Of a stretch of DNA of 64,000 bases, positions 14,866-23,643 are shown one piece after another. This stretch comes from Duganella qianjiadongensis (GTDB taxonomy: Bacteria > Pseudomonadota > Gammaproteobacteria > Burkholderiales > Burkholderiaceae_D): the NCBI RefSeq assembly GCF_009857915.1, contig NZ_WWCM01000005.1:1-64000 (forward strand). Direction: 5' to 3'. How positions within the stretch are numbered: position 1 is the stretch's first letter; every line of letters starts with the position of its first letter. The notes beneath the pieces were generated by a model. The model had not been told where the DNA came from, searched no databases, and was given only the letters and a program-made list of their open reading frames with translations. The position numbers and the translations under genes are program-made.

Positions 14866-15108
14866 CTAGTCACTTCGTAGGCCATCAAGCATTTTGTTTT
14901 CGACCAACAGAAGCATTTGGGAAGCAGAAATTCCAAGTGCATGAGCCAACTTGAAGATGACACGGATGCTAGGCTGATTCACTCCTCGTTCGATCAGGCT
15001 AACGAAGTTTCGCTCGATCTCAGCTGAGAACGCCAGTTGCTCTTGCGACAACCCGGCCTCTCGCCGTAGCCCCCGAAGAACTTGACCGAATGCGACACCT
15101 GGATCCAA
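14866..15108 (-). CDS. XRE-family transcriptional regulator
   Basis: An 80-residue protein that is essentially one Cro/CI-type helix-turn-helix domain: FGQVLRGLRREAGLSQEQLA, then IERNFVSLIERGVNQPSIRVIFKLAHALG, and a short tail. Such single-domain regulators usually repress their own promoter. A perfect 12-bp palindrome (CCAATATATTGG) begins ten bases upstream of its start, and further TTGGTAATT/AATTACCAA sites fill the gap to the divergent lipoprotein gene. Both may therefore be under its control. This is inferred from position only. Confidence 0.8.
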   Translation of the reverse strand: MDPGVAFGQVLRGLRREAGLSQEQLAFSAEIERNFVSLIERGVNQPSIRVIFKLAHALGISASQMLLLVENKMLDGLRSD

Positions 15109-15117
15109 ACATTTCTC

Positions 15118-15129
15118 CCAATATATTGG
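15118..15129. promoter_or_regulatory. Perfect palindrome, likely XRE operator
   Basis: CCAATATATTGG is a perfect 12-bp palindrome ten bases before the XRE start codon, well placed to block its own promoter. The half-site TATATTGGTA recurs at 15169-15178. Confidence 0.55.
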
Positions 15130-15172
15130 TAGAAATGGTGAGCTTGGGCTATCATTTGGTCTTCATAATATA

Positions 15173-15209
15173 TTGGTAATTTGAGTGAATTTTTCCAAAA
15201 AATTACCAA
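15173..15209. promoter_or_regulatory. Inverted repeat in the divergent promoter region
   Basis: TTGGTAATT (15173-15181) and AATTACCAA (15201-15209) form a perfect 9-bp inverted repeat with a 19-base spacer, sharing TTGGTA with the XRE palindrome. It may be a second operator or a hairpin in the leader of the lipoprotein gene. Confidence 0.45.
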
Positions 15210-15229
15210 AAATCTCCTTAGCCAGCACT

Positions 15230-16084
15230 ATGAAAGAATCGATGAAGAATCTGGGCGACCTGAAATCACTCTTTTTGGCATGTGCGCTGCTGTTATCTGG
15301 CTGCGTTACCGCGACTAAACCCGTTCCGGTCGATGCCGTTACATTCTTCTCCTCCTCGTCCAATGACACCGTAACTGCTATTGAAGTTGCAAAGGACATT
15401 GCGTCGATTCTCCCTGACTTAAGCAAGTACCCCCGCTTTCCGCAAACGACTGTCGACTCTATCGGAGTCACTCACAAGACCGGGATAATCGCAACGGCAA
15501 TCGGCGAAAAGGTCATCATCGAATATAGAACCTATTATTGGTCACGATCGGGTTCCAGCATGACAGAAGCGGTAACGTCATCGCTGTGCGAATTGGCAAT
15601 TCTCCCTGATAAGGATGCTCCTGGAAAATTTTCCATAACTTCTTCGTCAGTGAGCGAAAAACCCGGTTTTCTTTTGCTTCATATTCCATTAAAACCGTTT
15701 GCTACGAGCGATCAAATTGCTGCAGACATAGCCCGTTCGCTTTCATTATTAGGGCCTAAGTTAGAAGCGTTGATCATGGCTCGTGACGAGAGAAATGCTA
15801 AGCTCAAGCTAATAGTGAACAATCGGCTTGCAGCAGAAAATTTTGTTCAAGACCAAGCTCGTCTTCAGCGAAAAAAAATATTAGATGAAGCGGTTAACTT
15901 TCGGACTACTATGAAGATCGGAGTTGAAACAAATTGCGGGCCGATAGTTGATATTAAATCTGACATGGTCAAGGTTTACTTTCCAGTCAAAAATTACGGT
16001 ACCGAGCAATGGATTCGTAGGGACGAAATATTTCCGCCATCAGCGCCTTGTCGATTTGTAGATGGCAAGTACCAACTCCCATAA
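15230..16084 (+). CDS. Hypothetical lipoprotein
   Basis: 284 residues from ATG 15230; ATG 15242 is the other candidate, and neither has a strong ribosome site. LFLACALLLSGC gives a lipobox with Cys 25. The mature protein has an AEVAKDIASILPDLSKYP-like helix, alternating beta stretches, a charged helix (LEALIMARDERNAKLKLIVNNRLAAENF) and a C-terminal SH3-like stretch (CGPIVDIKSDMVKVYFP...EQWIRRDEIFPP). No catalytic motif. It is transcribed away from the XRE gene. Lower G+C than the genes after 17.5 kb. Family unknown. Confidence 0.6.
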   Translation: MKESMKNLGDLKSLFLACALLLSGCVTATKPVPVDAVTFFSSSSNDTVTAIEVAKDIASILPDLSKYPRFPQTTVDSIGVTHKTGIIATAIGEKVIIEYRTYYWSRSGSSMTEAVTSSLCELAILPDKDAPGKFSITSSSVSEKPGFLLLHIPLKPFATSDQIAADIARSLSLLGPKLEALIMARDERNAKLKLIVNNRLAAENFVQDQARLQRKKILDEAVNFRTTMKIGVETNCGPIVDIKSDMVKVYFPVKNYGTEQWIRRDEIFPPSAPCRFVDGKYQLP

Positions 16085-16166
16085 AATTATTCCACATAGC
16101 ATGATTTTTTTCGCAACAACGAAAAAAAATTCTACCTATTATTTTTCTGCAGTACTGTATAGCCTA

Positions 16167-16604
16167 ATGAAAAAATTCTTAATTTGTTCTTGTGATGAAT
16201 CAGTTGTTGACTATCCACCAAGTTTTGTAATTGCCGAGACAGAAGACAAAGCAATGCAAAAATTTTTACGTGAAGTATATTCAAAAAATGACATATTCCG
16301 CAGTAGTGTCCTAGATCTAGCAGCCAATATGACATTTGTTGAGCAATTTTATTTCAGCAACGAGCGCGAATGTCGCAGATTTGACAATAAAAAGAAGGTT
16401 GTTGCTGAAAAAGAAATTGTAAAAAATCGAGTTGAGAGATTTTTTTCAACCAACCCAAATCTTGGAAAATTATTTGTTCGATATATGGAAACCAGAGACG
16501 CCAGTCTTATAAGTGACGACGTCTTTGAATTCATTGCAACTTCAGAGTCAAAAGAAAGGCACGGCCACGTCGCCCTTGATGTCGATTTTTTAAATACAGT
16601 GTAA
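16167..16604 (+). CDS. Cytoplasmic hypothetical protein
   Basis: 145 residues from ATG 16167 (MKKFLICSCDESVVDYPPSF). The earlier in-frame ATG at 16062 overlaps the lipoprotein gene and would add an unlikely leader. The protein is helical and charged (TEDKAMQKFLREVYSKNDIF, KKKVVAEKEIVKNRVERFF) and ends DVDFLNTV. There are no membrane segments and no recognisable family. It lies 82 bases downstream of the lipoprotein gene and may share its transcript. A+T-rich. Confidence 0.5.
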   Translation: MKKFLICSCDESVVDYPPSFVIAETEDKAMQKFLREVYSKNDIFRSSVLDLAANMTFVEQFYFSNERECRRFDNKKKVVAEKEIVKNRVERFFSTNPNLGKLFVRYMETRDASLISDDVFEFIATSESKERHGHVALDVDFLNTV

Positions 16605-16694
16605 ATTATAAAAATTGTATTTTAATATACGTAAGAATATAAGCCAGAGCCGGTTCTAAACGACCGGTCACTATTACTCCGAAACGGGCTATGC

Positions 16695-16930
16695 TTAGCA
16701 CTCGTATTCCTTTTCGCACAACTTATCCAACGCGCTCTTGAATTCCTGCCGCGACGGTAAGCCCTGCAGTTTCTCCCAAATATTCTTGTAGACAATGCTC
16801 TAAGCCTAGTTTTGCAGGGGCTGCTCATCATAGGCATCGAAAGTAACTGCTGCTCCACGGCGGCGTTGATCGGTGGGGCAGCCCTCCAGATAAAGAACAC
16901 GCTCGAAAAATCTCCATGTGGCAATATAAA
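16695..16930 (-). pseudogene. Decayed gene remnant with two in-frame TAG codons
   Basis: One minus-strand frame reads WRFFERVLYLEGCPTDQRRR, AVTFDAYDEQPLQN, then TAG, Ala, TAG, then SIVYKNIWEKLQGLPSRQEF, KSALDKLCEKEYEC and a stop at 16695. The amino-acid pattern is protein-like on both sides of the stops, so a once-longer gene has decayed. Family unknown. Confidence 0.35.
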
Positions 16931-17426
16931 ATTAAGGGGCTTGTCAATAACTCAAAAGACTAAAGTTGCAAGGAAGAATCTCTGGCGACACAGAACAGTA
17001 TTGGGCTAGCAAGGATCCGGAATTTAAGCTTTACTGGGGGCTTGCACGACAAGCTCTCACATGATGGCTGCGACTTAAGACAATAGATGGTGGCGTTCTA
17101 TGAGAATAGGTGGCGGCTGCGACGCGATTATTCAAGGAACTTCCGGCTTGTAGCAGGAGTCGGTGGCTTGCCCAAGAACATGTGGCATGCTTCAGAAAGG
17201 CTGGCCCCTTTGGTGCAAGAATGAATGGCCGCGTTAAAGCAGGAATCAATGGCCGATCAGGTAAGAATACGCAGTTGGGCACTGTTCTTCAGCGAAAATG
17301 GTATTTTTCATGGTACTTAGAGGCATGTTATTTATAAGTCATTGAATATAAAAGAATTTAAATAGCTGTTGATAATAGAGTGGGAATAAGCCAGTTTTTT
17401 ACTCGCTAATCTGATCGAGTTAACGG
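16931..17426. other. Gene-poor junction zone
   Basis: About 500 bases without a convincing frame. It contains one copy of a 16-base direct repeat (17300) that recurs at 17460 and 20166. The A+T content falls here and the G+C-rich style of the rest of the window begins. Confidence 0.4.
17300..17315 (+). repeat. Direct repeat, copy 1
   Basis: GGTATTTTTCATGGTA, identical to 20166-20181 and differing at two bases from 17460-17475. Confidence 0.5.
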
Positions 17427-17469
17427 AATGCCATTGATGATCTTGGTTGTATCATCAATGGCATTTTTC
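17427..17469. terminator. Strong terminator-like hairpin
   Basis: A perfect 14-bp stem, AATGCCATTGATGA with TCATCAATGGCATT, an 11-base loop and a following TTT. It insulates the tetR gene from the decayed zone upstream. The direct repeat at 17460 overlaps its right arm. Confidence 0.65.
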
Positions 17470-17475
17470 ATGGCA
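17460..17475 (+). repeat. Direct repeat, copy 2 (two substitutions)
   Basis: GGCATTTTTCATGGCA. Both differences from copies 1 and 3 are T to C at equivalent positions of the two GGTA halves. Confidence 0.4.
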
Positions 17476-17539
17476 TGAGGTGTTGCTTGCGCCAGAGCGC
17501 GTAAAAAAGCTTCTGTAGCGTGCTTTTTGAAATTGGTAT

Positions 17540-17553
17540 ATGATGACCATCAT
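17540..17553. promoter_or_regulatory. Likely TetR operator overlapping its own start
   Basis: ATGATGACCATCAT, a near-palindrome that matches the core of the perfect palindrome at 18179. It covers the first ATG of the tetR frame, so binding there would block both transcription and the leader. Confidence 0.55.
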
Positions 17554-18160
17554 GCAAAAGAAGAACACCAAGCAGAAGTCGCTAAACCGTAAGGAAGAAA
17601 CGCACGAGCGTATTCTAGAGGTTGCGGCGCGTGCCATTCGCCGCACCGGCTATAGCGGTACGGGGGTCGCCGACATCATGAAAGAGGCCGGTCTGACCCA
17701 TGGCGGCTTCTACGCGCACTTCGATTCCCGGGATGCCCTGCTGGCAGAAGCCGGGGATCGCGCAGGTGCCGAGTCAGTAGCGCTGGCGGCGCGCGTGGCA
17801 GCGGCGGCTCCACCAGGGCTTGCTTTGCAGGCCATGATGCAGGCTTATTTGTCTCCGGAGCACCTGGCGGCGATTGAAACCGGGTGCCCCGTCTCGGCCT
17901 TGGGATCGGAAATGCCCAGGCAAGCGCCGGAGGTACGGCGGGCGGCGACCATCCACATTAAGGAAATGATAGATTTATTTGCGCGTCAATTGCCGAATTG
18001 GGGCCAGCCCCAGGCGCATGAGCAGGCAATGGCGCTGGTGTGCGGTTTGATCGGTACGACAATGTTGGCGCGTGCTGTAGACGATCCAAAACTGTCGCAA
18101 GCGTTGTGCGCCGCCGCGCTAAACCAGTTTGCGCTGATTGCCGAATCTAAGCGTGCGTAG
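17552..18160 (+). CDS. TetR-family transcriptional regulator
   Basis: 202 residues from ATG 17552; ATG 17540 would place the operator inside the coding region. The N-terminal HTH is typical: RKEETHERILEVAARAIRRT, GVADIMKEAGLTHGGFYAHF, DSRDALLAEA. The ligand-binding half includes ETGCPVSALGSEM, as in regulators of short-chain dehydrogenases and efflux genes. A matching operator-like palindrome between this gene and the SDR gene makes autoregulation and control of the SDR/oxidoreductase genes likely. The ligand is unknown, probably an electrophile or aromatic compound given the neighbours. Confidence 0.85.
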   Translation: MQKKNTKQKSLNRKEETHERILEVAARAIRRTGYSGTGVADIMKEAGLTHGGFYAHFDSRDALLAEAGDRAGAESVALAARVAAAAPPGLALQAMMQAYLSPEHLAAIETGCPVSALGSEMPRQAPEVRRAATIHIKEMIDLFARQLPNWGQPQAHEQAMALVCGLIGTTMLARAVDDPKLSQALCAAALNQFALIAESKRA

Positions 18161-18178
18161 GCGGTTTTTTTTAACAAT

Positions 18179-18200
18179 AAATATGATGATCATCATATTT
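18179..18200. promoter_or_regulatory. Perfect 22-bp palindrome, TetR operator for the SDR gene
   Basis: Centred on ATGATGATCATCAT with perfect AAAT/ATTT extensions, 27 bases before the SDR start codon. It shares its core with the site at the tetR start. Confidence 0.65.
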
Positions 18201-18226
18201 TGTGTTTGATCCTGAGAGGAAGCTGT

Positions 18227-19030
18227 ATGAACAAGATTGCATTGGTAACCGGCGCCTCGTCCGGCATTGGTGAAGCAACTGCAACTCGCCTGTCCGAGGC
18301 TGGTTTTAAGGTCTACGGAAGCAGCCGCCGTGGTGCTCACGGGCCGAAGAAGGGGTACGAGATGCTTAGCCTCGATGTGACCAGCGACGCTTCGGTGCAA
18401 GCTGCCGTCGCGGCGGTGGTCGCGCAGGAAGGGCGCATCGATCTGCTGGTTAACAATGCGGGTTTCGGCGTGGCGCCTGCCGCTGCCGAAGAAAGCTCGC
18501 TGGAACAGGCGCAGGCGGTCTTCGATACGAACTTTTTCGGCGTGGTCCGCATGACGCGCGCCGTGCTGCCCCATATGCGGACGAGGGGGGAGGGCCGCAT
18601 TCTCCACATCGGTTCTGTGCTGGGTTTCCTGCCGATGCCCTATGGTGCTTTATACGCTGCCAGCAAGCATGCTATCGAAGGCTATTCCGAGTCGCTGGAC
18701 CACGAATTGCGCGACTGGGGCATCCGTTCCATCGTGATCGAACCGGCGTACACCAAGACGCCCTTCGATGCCAACCTGCTGCAAGCGGACGCCAAGCTGA
18801 ATGCCTATGACAAAGTGCGCAATGCAGTAACACTTCGGGTGCAGCAGGCGATGGCTGGCGCCGAGGGACCGGACGTGGTCGCGGCAACGGTGTTGCTGGC
18901 CGCTCAGGCAAGTAAGCCGAAACTGCGCTATACCGCCGGCTCCCTGGCAAAGCGGCTGCGCTTGTTGCGCTCGTTCGCGCCGGCAGGCCTGGTGGATGCA
19001 GGATTGCGCAAGGACTTAAGCCTGGCATAG
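18227..19030 (+). CDS. Short-chain dehydrogenase/reductase
   Basis: 267 residues from ATG 18227, with AGAGGAAG in front. Classical SDR: TGASSGIG at 8-15 (NADP-binding, with SSRRG favouring NADPH), NNAG at 76-79, and catalytic Ser 130, Tyr 143 and Lys 147 (YAASK). It oxidises or reduces an alcohol/carbonyl group; the substrate is unknown. It sits between the TetR operator and the zinc-free oxidoreductase gene, 65 bases upstream of the latter, so one transcript is likely. Expected to be derepressed when TetR binds its ligand. Confidence 0.85.
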   Translation: MNKIALVTGASSGIGEATATRLSEAGFKVYGSSRRGAHGPKKGYEMLSLDVTSDASVQAAVAAVVAQEGRIDLLVNNAGFGVAPAAAEESSLEQAQAVFDTNFFGVVRMTRAVLPHMRTRGEGRILHIGSVLGFLPMPYGALYAASKHAIEGYSESLDHELRDWGIRSIVIEPAYTKTPFDANLLQADAKLNAYDKVRNAVTLRVQQAMAGAEGPDVVAATVLLAAQASKPKLRYTAGSLAKRLRLLRSFAPAGLVDAGLRKDLSLA

Positions 19031-19057
19031 CCTGCCACAGGTATCTGGCACTTTTTC

Positions 19058-19078
19058 ACCATTCACCATTCACCATTC
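19058..19078 (+). repeat. Tandem 7-bp repeat, three units
   Basis: ACCATTC three times in the leader of the oxidoreductase gene. It is short enough to vary in copy number by slippage and could change spacing; no function is shown. Confidence 0.5.
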
Positions 19079-19095
19079 ATCAGGAAACAAAAACA

Positions 19096-20115
19096 ATGAA
19101 AGCACTAGTCTTGCAACGCTACGGCAGCGTAAAGAACTTTGTGTTCGCGGACCTGCCCAGGCCTGCCGTCAAGCCGGATGAGATTCTGGTCCGTGTTCAC
19201 GCGGCGGGTCTCAATCCGATTGATAACATGATCGCTACGGGGAGCTTCAAACCCATTATCAGGCTCCAGCTGCCAGCGACCATGGGCAGCGATCTCGCTG
19301 GCGTCGTGGTGGAAACCGGGAGCCGGGTAACCCGCTTTAAAGTTGGCGACGCAGTATTTGCCAGCACCTTTGACCTAGGCGTCGGCGCCCTTGCCGAGTA
19401 CGCAGCGCTGCCTGAGCAGGTGGCAGCGCTGAAGCCGGACGAGCTGGACTTTGTTCAGGCCGCTTCGATACCAATGGTGGGACTCACTTCGTGGCAAGCC
19501 TTAGTTGAACGGGCCCAGCTGCAGCCCGGCCAGAAGGTGTTCATTCCCGCAGGCGCCGGCGGCATCGGCAGCTTTGCCATCCAGTTGGCAAAGCTGCTGG
19601 GGGCCAAGGTGGCCACGACGACCAGCACGGCCAATGTGGAATTAGTGCGTCAGCTCGGCGCTGACGAAGTAATCGACTATAAAAAAGAAGAATTTGAAGC
19701 GCGGTTGCGCGATTACGACGTGGTTGTTGCAACGCTGCGCGGTGGCGAGCTGGAAAAATCGCTGCAGCTGGTTCGGCCAGGCAGCCAGATCATATCTTTG
19801 ATCGGCCCGCCGGATGCCGCATTTGCGCGCAAGCGCGGGATGAATTTCCTGATGAGGTGGGTATTCGGTCTGCTGAGCGGCAAGATCATCCGGCTTGCGA
19901 AACAGCGCAATGCCAGCTACTCCTTCCTGTTCGTGCGTCCAGATGGCCAGCAATTGGACGAGATCGGCCGTCATCTTGCAGCGTCACGACTGCGTCCTGT
20001 CGTTGATAGGATATTCCCATTCACTCAGGCTAGAGAGGGGCTGGCATACCTCGAACAAGGCAGGGCGAAAGGCAAGGTGGTTGTGCAGCTCGTGGCGGCA
20101 AGCTCGGAAAGGTAG
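19096..20115 (+). CDS. NADP-dependent quinone-oxidoreductase-like protein (MDR family)
   Basis: 339 residues of the zinc-free medium-chain dehydrogenase type: N-terminal catalytic fold (GLNPIDNMIATG, GSDLAGVVVETGSRV, KVGDAVFA), then the nucleotide-binding motif VFIPAGAGGIGSFAIQLAK (about 153-171) and TTTSTANVELVRQLGADEVIDY. No zinc-binding Cys cluster is seen, so it is a quinone/enone reductase type. Preceded by AGGAAACA. Probably cotranscribed with the SDR gene; together they would detoxify carbonyl or quinone compounds (inference). It ends convergently with the lysR gene. Confidence 0.85.
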   Translation: MKALVLQRYGSVKNFVFADLPRPAVKPDEILVRVHAAGLNPIDNMIATGSFKPIIRLQLPATMGSDLAGVVVETGSRVTRFKVGDAVFASTFDLGVGALAEYAALPEQVAALKPDELDFVQAASIPMVGLTSWQALVERAQLQPGQKVFIPAGAGGIGSFAIQLAKLLGAKVATTTSTANVELVRQLGADEVIDYKKEEFEARLRDYDVVVATLRGGELEKSLQLVRPGSQIISLIGPPDAAFARKRGMNFLMRWVFGLLSGKIIRLAKQRNASYSFLFVRPDGQQLDEIGRHLAASRLRPVVDRIFPFTQAREGLAYLEQGRAKGKVVVQLVAASSER

Positions 20116-20165
20116 ACCATGCTGGTGGCCGTACTGGCTCGCCTGAACTGCAACAATCTCCATAG

Positions 20166-20181
20166 GGTATTTTTCATGGTA
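20166..20181 (+). repeat. Direct repeat, copy 3
   Basis: GGTATTTTTCATGGTA, identical to 17300-17315. It overlaps the last codons and stop of the lysR gene. Confidence 0.5.
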
Positions 20182-21148
20182 TGGAAAATGTGCGGGTTTT
20201 GCCCGTGCCTGACGTGCCCCATAATTCCTCGGCGCTCAGCACGTAATCCGGATTATGGGCGAGGCGTTGAACTGCCAGGTCGATGAATGCCCGCGCGCGT
20301 GCTGGCTGTGAGGTTTTGCTGCCAAAATAAACGAAATAGCTGGCGAAGTCAGGCATGTGATCGAGCAGAACCGGAATCAATTGACCGGCGCGGATGTATG
20401 GCGCCGCCGTTACGCCCGCGAGCTGCCCAAGCGCCTTGCCGGCAAGTACAGCCTGGAGCTCGAATATCTCGTCATTGCTGCAGATCGCCGGTACCACTGG
20501 CTGGTCTACAGTTTGCTCACCGAGCTTAACGTGCCACGGCACGACTTTTCCTGTGCCCGGATGCCGGAACGCACTGCAGCGATGGCGCGCCAGTGCAGCC
20601 AGCGATTCCGGTACCCCGTGCCGTTCGAAGTAGGCTGGCGCGCCACAAATGACCATTTGTAGCGGAAACAGCCGGCGAGCAATCACCCCTTCGTGGGGAG
20701 ATGCGCTCAGGCGGAACCCTACATCGATGCGGTCTTCCACCCAGTTCCCAACACGATCTTCCAGCAGGATATCGGGCTGTATGTCCGGGTAAATTTCGCA
20801 GAACTCTTCGACCAGACGCCAGAGTATCGGCTGGAACGTGGTGCGTGGCCCGGCAATGCGCAGGGGGCCTGCGAACTCGTCCTTTGCAGTGCGGGCGCTT
20901 AACAGCGCACGTTGCATACTGAGGACGGCGGGTTGTACATCGTCAAGCAGTCGCTGCCCTGCATCGGTCAATGACATCACACGCGTCGTGCGATGGAATA
21001 GGCGCGCATCCAGATGAGACTCCAGCTGAGCGAGCGCTTTGCTCGCTGCCTGAGGGCTGATTCCCAGCTCCTGCGCCGCCTTGCGCAGGCTGCCCAATTC
21101 TGCGGCCTTGATGAAGGTTGTGATGGAGCGAAGTTCATTGATGGCCAT
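20174..21148 (-). CDS. LysR-family transcriptional regulator
   Basis: 324 residues. N-terminal winged HTH: LRSITTFIKAAELGSLRKAA, QELGISPQAASKALAQLESH, LFHRTTRVMSLTDAG. The substrate-binding domain covers about 90-295 (GPLRIAGPRTTFQPILWRL, GVIARRLFPLQMVICGAPAYF), as in CrgA/DmlR-like members. GGGAGGG lies before ATG 21148. It is divergent from the aldo/keto reductase gene, with the palindrome CATCAATTTGATG in the shared gap. That is the classical arrangement for a LysR regulator controlling the divergent gene. Confidence 0.85.
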   Translation of the reverse strand: MAINELRSITTFIKAAELGSLRKAAQELGISPQAASKALAQLESHLDARLFHRTTRVMSLTDAGQRLLDDVQPAVLSMQRALLSARTAKDEFAGPLRIAGPRTTFQPILWRLVEEFCEIYPDIQPDILLEDRVGNWVEDRIDVGFRLSASPHEGVIARRLFPLQMVICGAPAYFERHGVPESLAALARHRCSAFRHPGTGKVVPWHVKLGEQTVDQPVVPAICSNDEIFELQAVLAGKALGQLAGVTAAPYIRAGQLIPVLLDHMPDFASYFVYFGSKTSQPARARAFIDLAVQRLAHNPDYVLSAEELWGTSGTGKTRTFSIP

Positions 21149-21150
21149 AG

Positions 21151-22122
<972 letters not shown>

Positions 22123-22131
22123 GCGCTGGCC

Positions 22132-23562
22132 ATGAGTAAGCCTATGGCCCCTGTGCCGGCGCAAACCGCTAACCCGGTGCTGGCTATCATCGTGGCCAGC
22201 TACCTGATGATCGTGGTCGACATTTCCATCGTCATCACTGGCCTGCCCCGTATTCAGGCTAGTCTCGGCTTTCATGCCGCCCAGCTCTCGTGGGTAACCA
22301 ATGCCTATACGCTGACGTTTGGCGGTTTGCTGTTACTAGGTGCCCGTGCTGGCGATATTCTGGGCCGGCGCCGCATGTTCATCTGGGGCCTCTGCCTGTT
22401 CACACTGGCTTCGGTGGCGATAGGCCTGGCGCAGTCAATTGTATGGCTGCTCACAGCCCGTGCCTTACAGGGGGCCGGTGCAGCGGTTCTGGCACCGTCC
22501 ACGCTGGCTTTGTTGTCTAGTCACTTTGCTGAAGGGCCGGAGCGCAATCGTGCAATGTCGATGTATGCGGCAGCGGCAGGCGTGGGGGCTACGCTGGGCC
22601 TGGTGTTGGGCGGCTTGTTTGCCGATCTGGTCTCGTGGCGAGCCGGATTCTTCATCAATCTTCCCATCGGCCTTGCGCTGATCGTTGCTACCAGGCGGTA
22701 TATCGTCGAGACGCCTATGCGGCCTGGCCGTTTTGATATAGGCGGCGCAATTTGCTCGACCATGGGAATGAGCGCACTGGTGTTCGGCCTCGTACGCGCT
22801 GCGGAGGCTGGCTGGAATGACGTCCTAACGCGGTCGGCCATCTTGGCCGGCATGGTCCTGATTACCGTATTCGTACTAATCGAGCGACGTATCGCTCAAC
22901 CTATCCTGCCATTGCGCTTGCTGGCCAGCCGCGAGCGCGCGGGTGCCTACCTGGTGCGCATGCTCTTTCTCGGCGGTGCCGTGGGCTTCTGGTTCTTCAC
23001 CACGCAGTTTCTGCAGGGCGTGCTGCATCTGCGGCCTATGCAGGCGGGCATTGCCTTTCTGCCCGTAACACTACCCAACTTCGCCTCGGCCATGGCGGTA
23101 CCCGGCTTAGCGCGACGCTTCGGCAACGGCGCGCTGATTATCGCAGGCTTGTCGCTGGGCGTTGCTGGCCTGCTCTGGCTAGGGCGGGCCGATGCCGCAG
23201 CGGCGTATTGGACGAGTGTTGCGCCGCCCATGCTACTGATCGGACTAGGTCAAGGTTTGCTGCTGGGCCCCTTGACTGCGGCTGGTGTGGCTGGTGTCGC
23301 TCGCGACGATGCCGGCGCGGCATCGGGCCTGGTTAATGTTGCGCACCAACTTGGCGGGGCATTGGGACTCGGTTTGCTGGTACTCGTCTTTGCTGGTGCA
23401 GCGCCTGCCGGTGCTCATGACAGCCTCGCGCTGGCGGATCGGATATCAGCGGTCATGGACGCTGCTGGCCTATTGCTTGTGCTAGCGCTGATCACGGCGT
23501 GGACGCTGATTGTCTCGCCGCGCGGCAAAGTGAAGCCCAGGCATCCGGCAGCACTATCATGA
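22132..23562 (+). CDS. MFS efflux transporter, DHA2-like (14 segments)
   Basis: A 476-residue, very hydrophobic protein. MFS motif A (GARAGDILGRRRMF) follows the second segment, RALQGAGAAVLAPSTLALL is the motif-B region, and GVGATLGLVLGGLFADLVSWR is motif C of drug/H+ antiporters. About 14 segments and 470-480 residues fit the DHA2 family (EmrB/QacA type). It exports a toxic compound across the inner membrane using the proton gradient; the substrate is unknown. Translated right after the aldo/keto reductase, presumably under the same LysR. Confidence 0.85.
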   Translation: MSKPMAPVPAQTANPVLAIIVASYLMIVVDISIVITGLPRIQASLGFHAAQLSWVTNAYTLTFGGLLLLGARAGDILGRRRMFIWGLCLFTLASVAIGLAQSIVWLLTARALQGAGAAVLAPSTLALLSSHFAEGPERNRAMSMYAAAAGVGATLGLVLGGLFADLVSWRAGFFINLPIGLALIVATRRYIVETPMRPGRFDIGGAICSTMGMSALVFGLVRAAEAGWNDVLTRSAILAGMVLITVFVLIERRIAQPILPLRLLASRERAGAYLVRMLFLGGAVGFWFFTTQFLQGVLHLRPMQAGIAFLPVTLPNFASAMAVPGLARRFGNGALIIAGLSLGVAGLLWLGRADAAAAYWTSVAPPMLLIGLGQGLLLGPLTAAGVAGVARDDAGAASGLVNVAHQLGGALGLGLLVLVFAGAAPAGAHDSLALADRISAVMDAAGLLLVLALITAWTLIVSPRGKVKPRHPAALS

Positions 23563-23643
23563 AAAACTGTGCTGATATGCACGCCGTCCCAGCTGCTACT
23601 ATATTACGGTAATTATCATTTTATCTGGACCAGGAGTGCCGTC

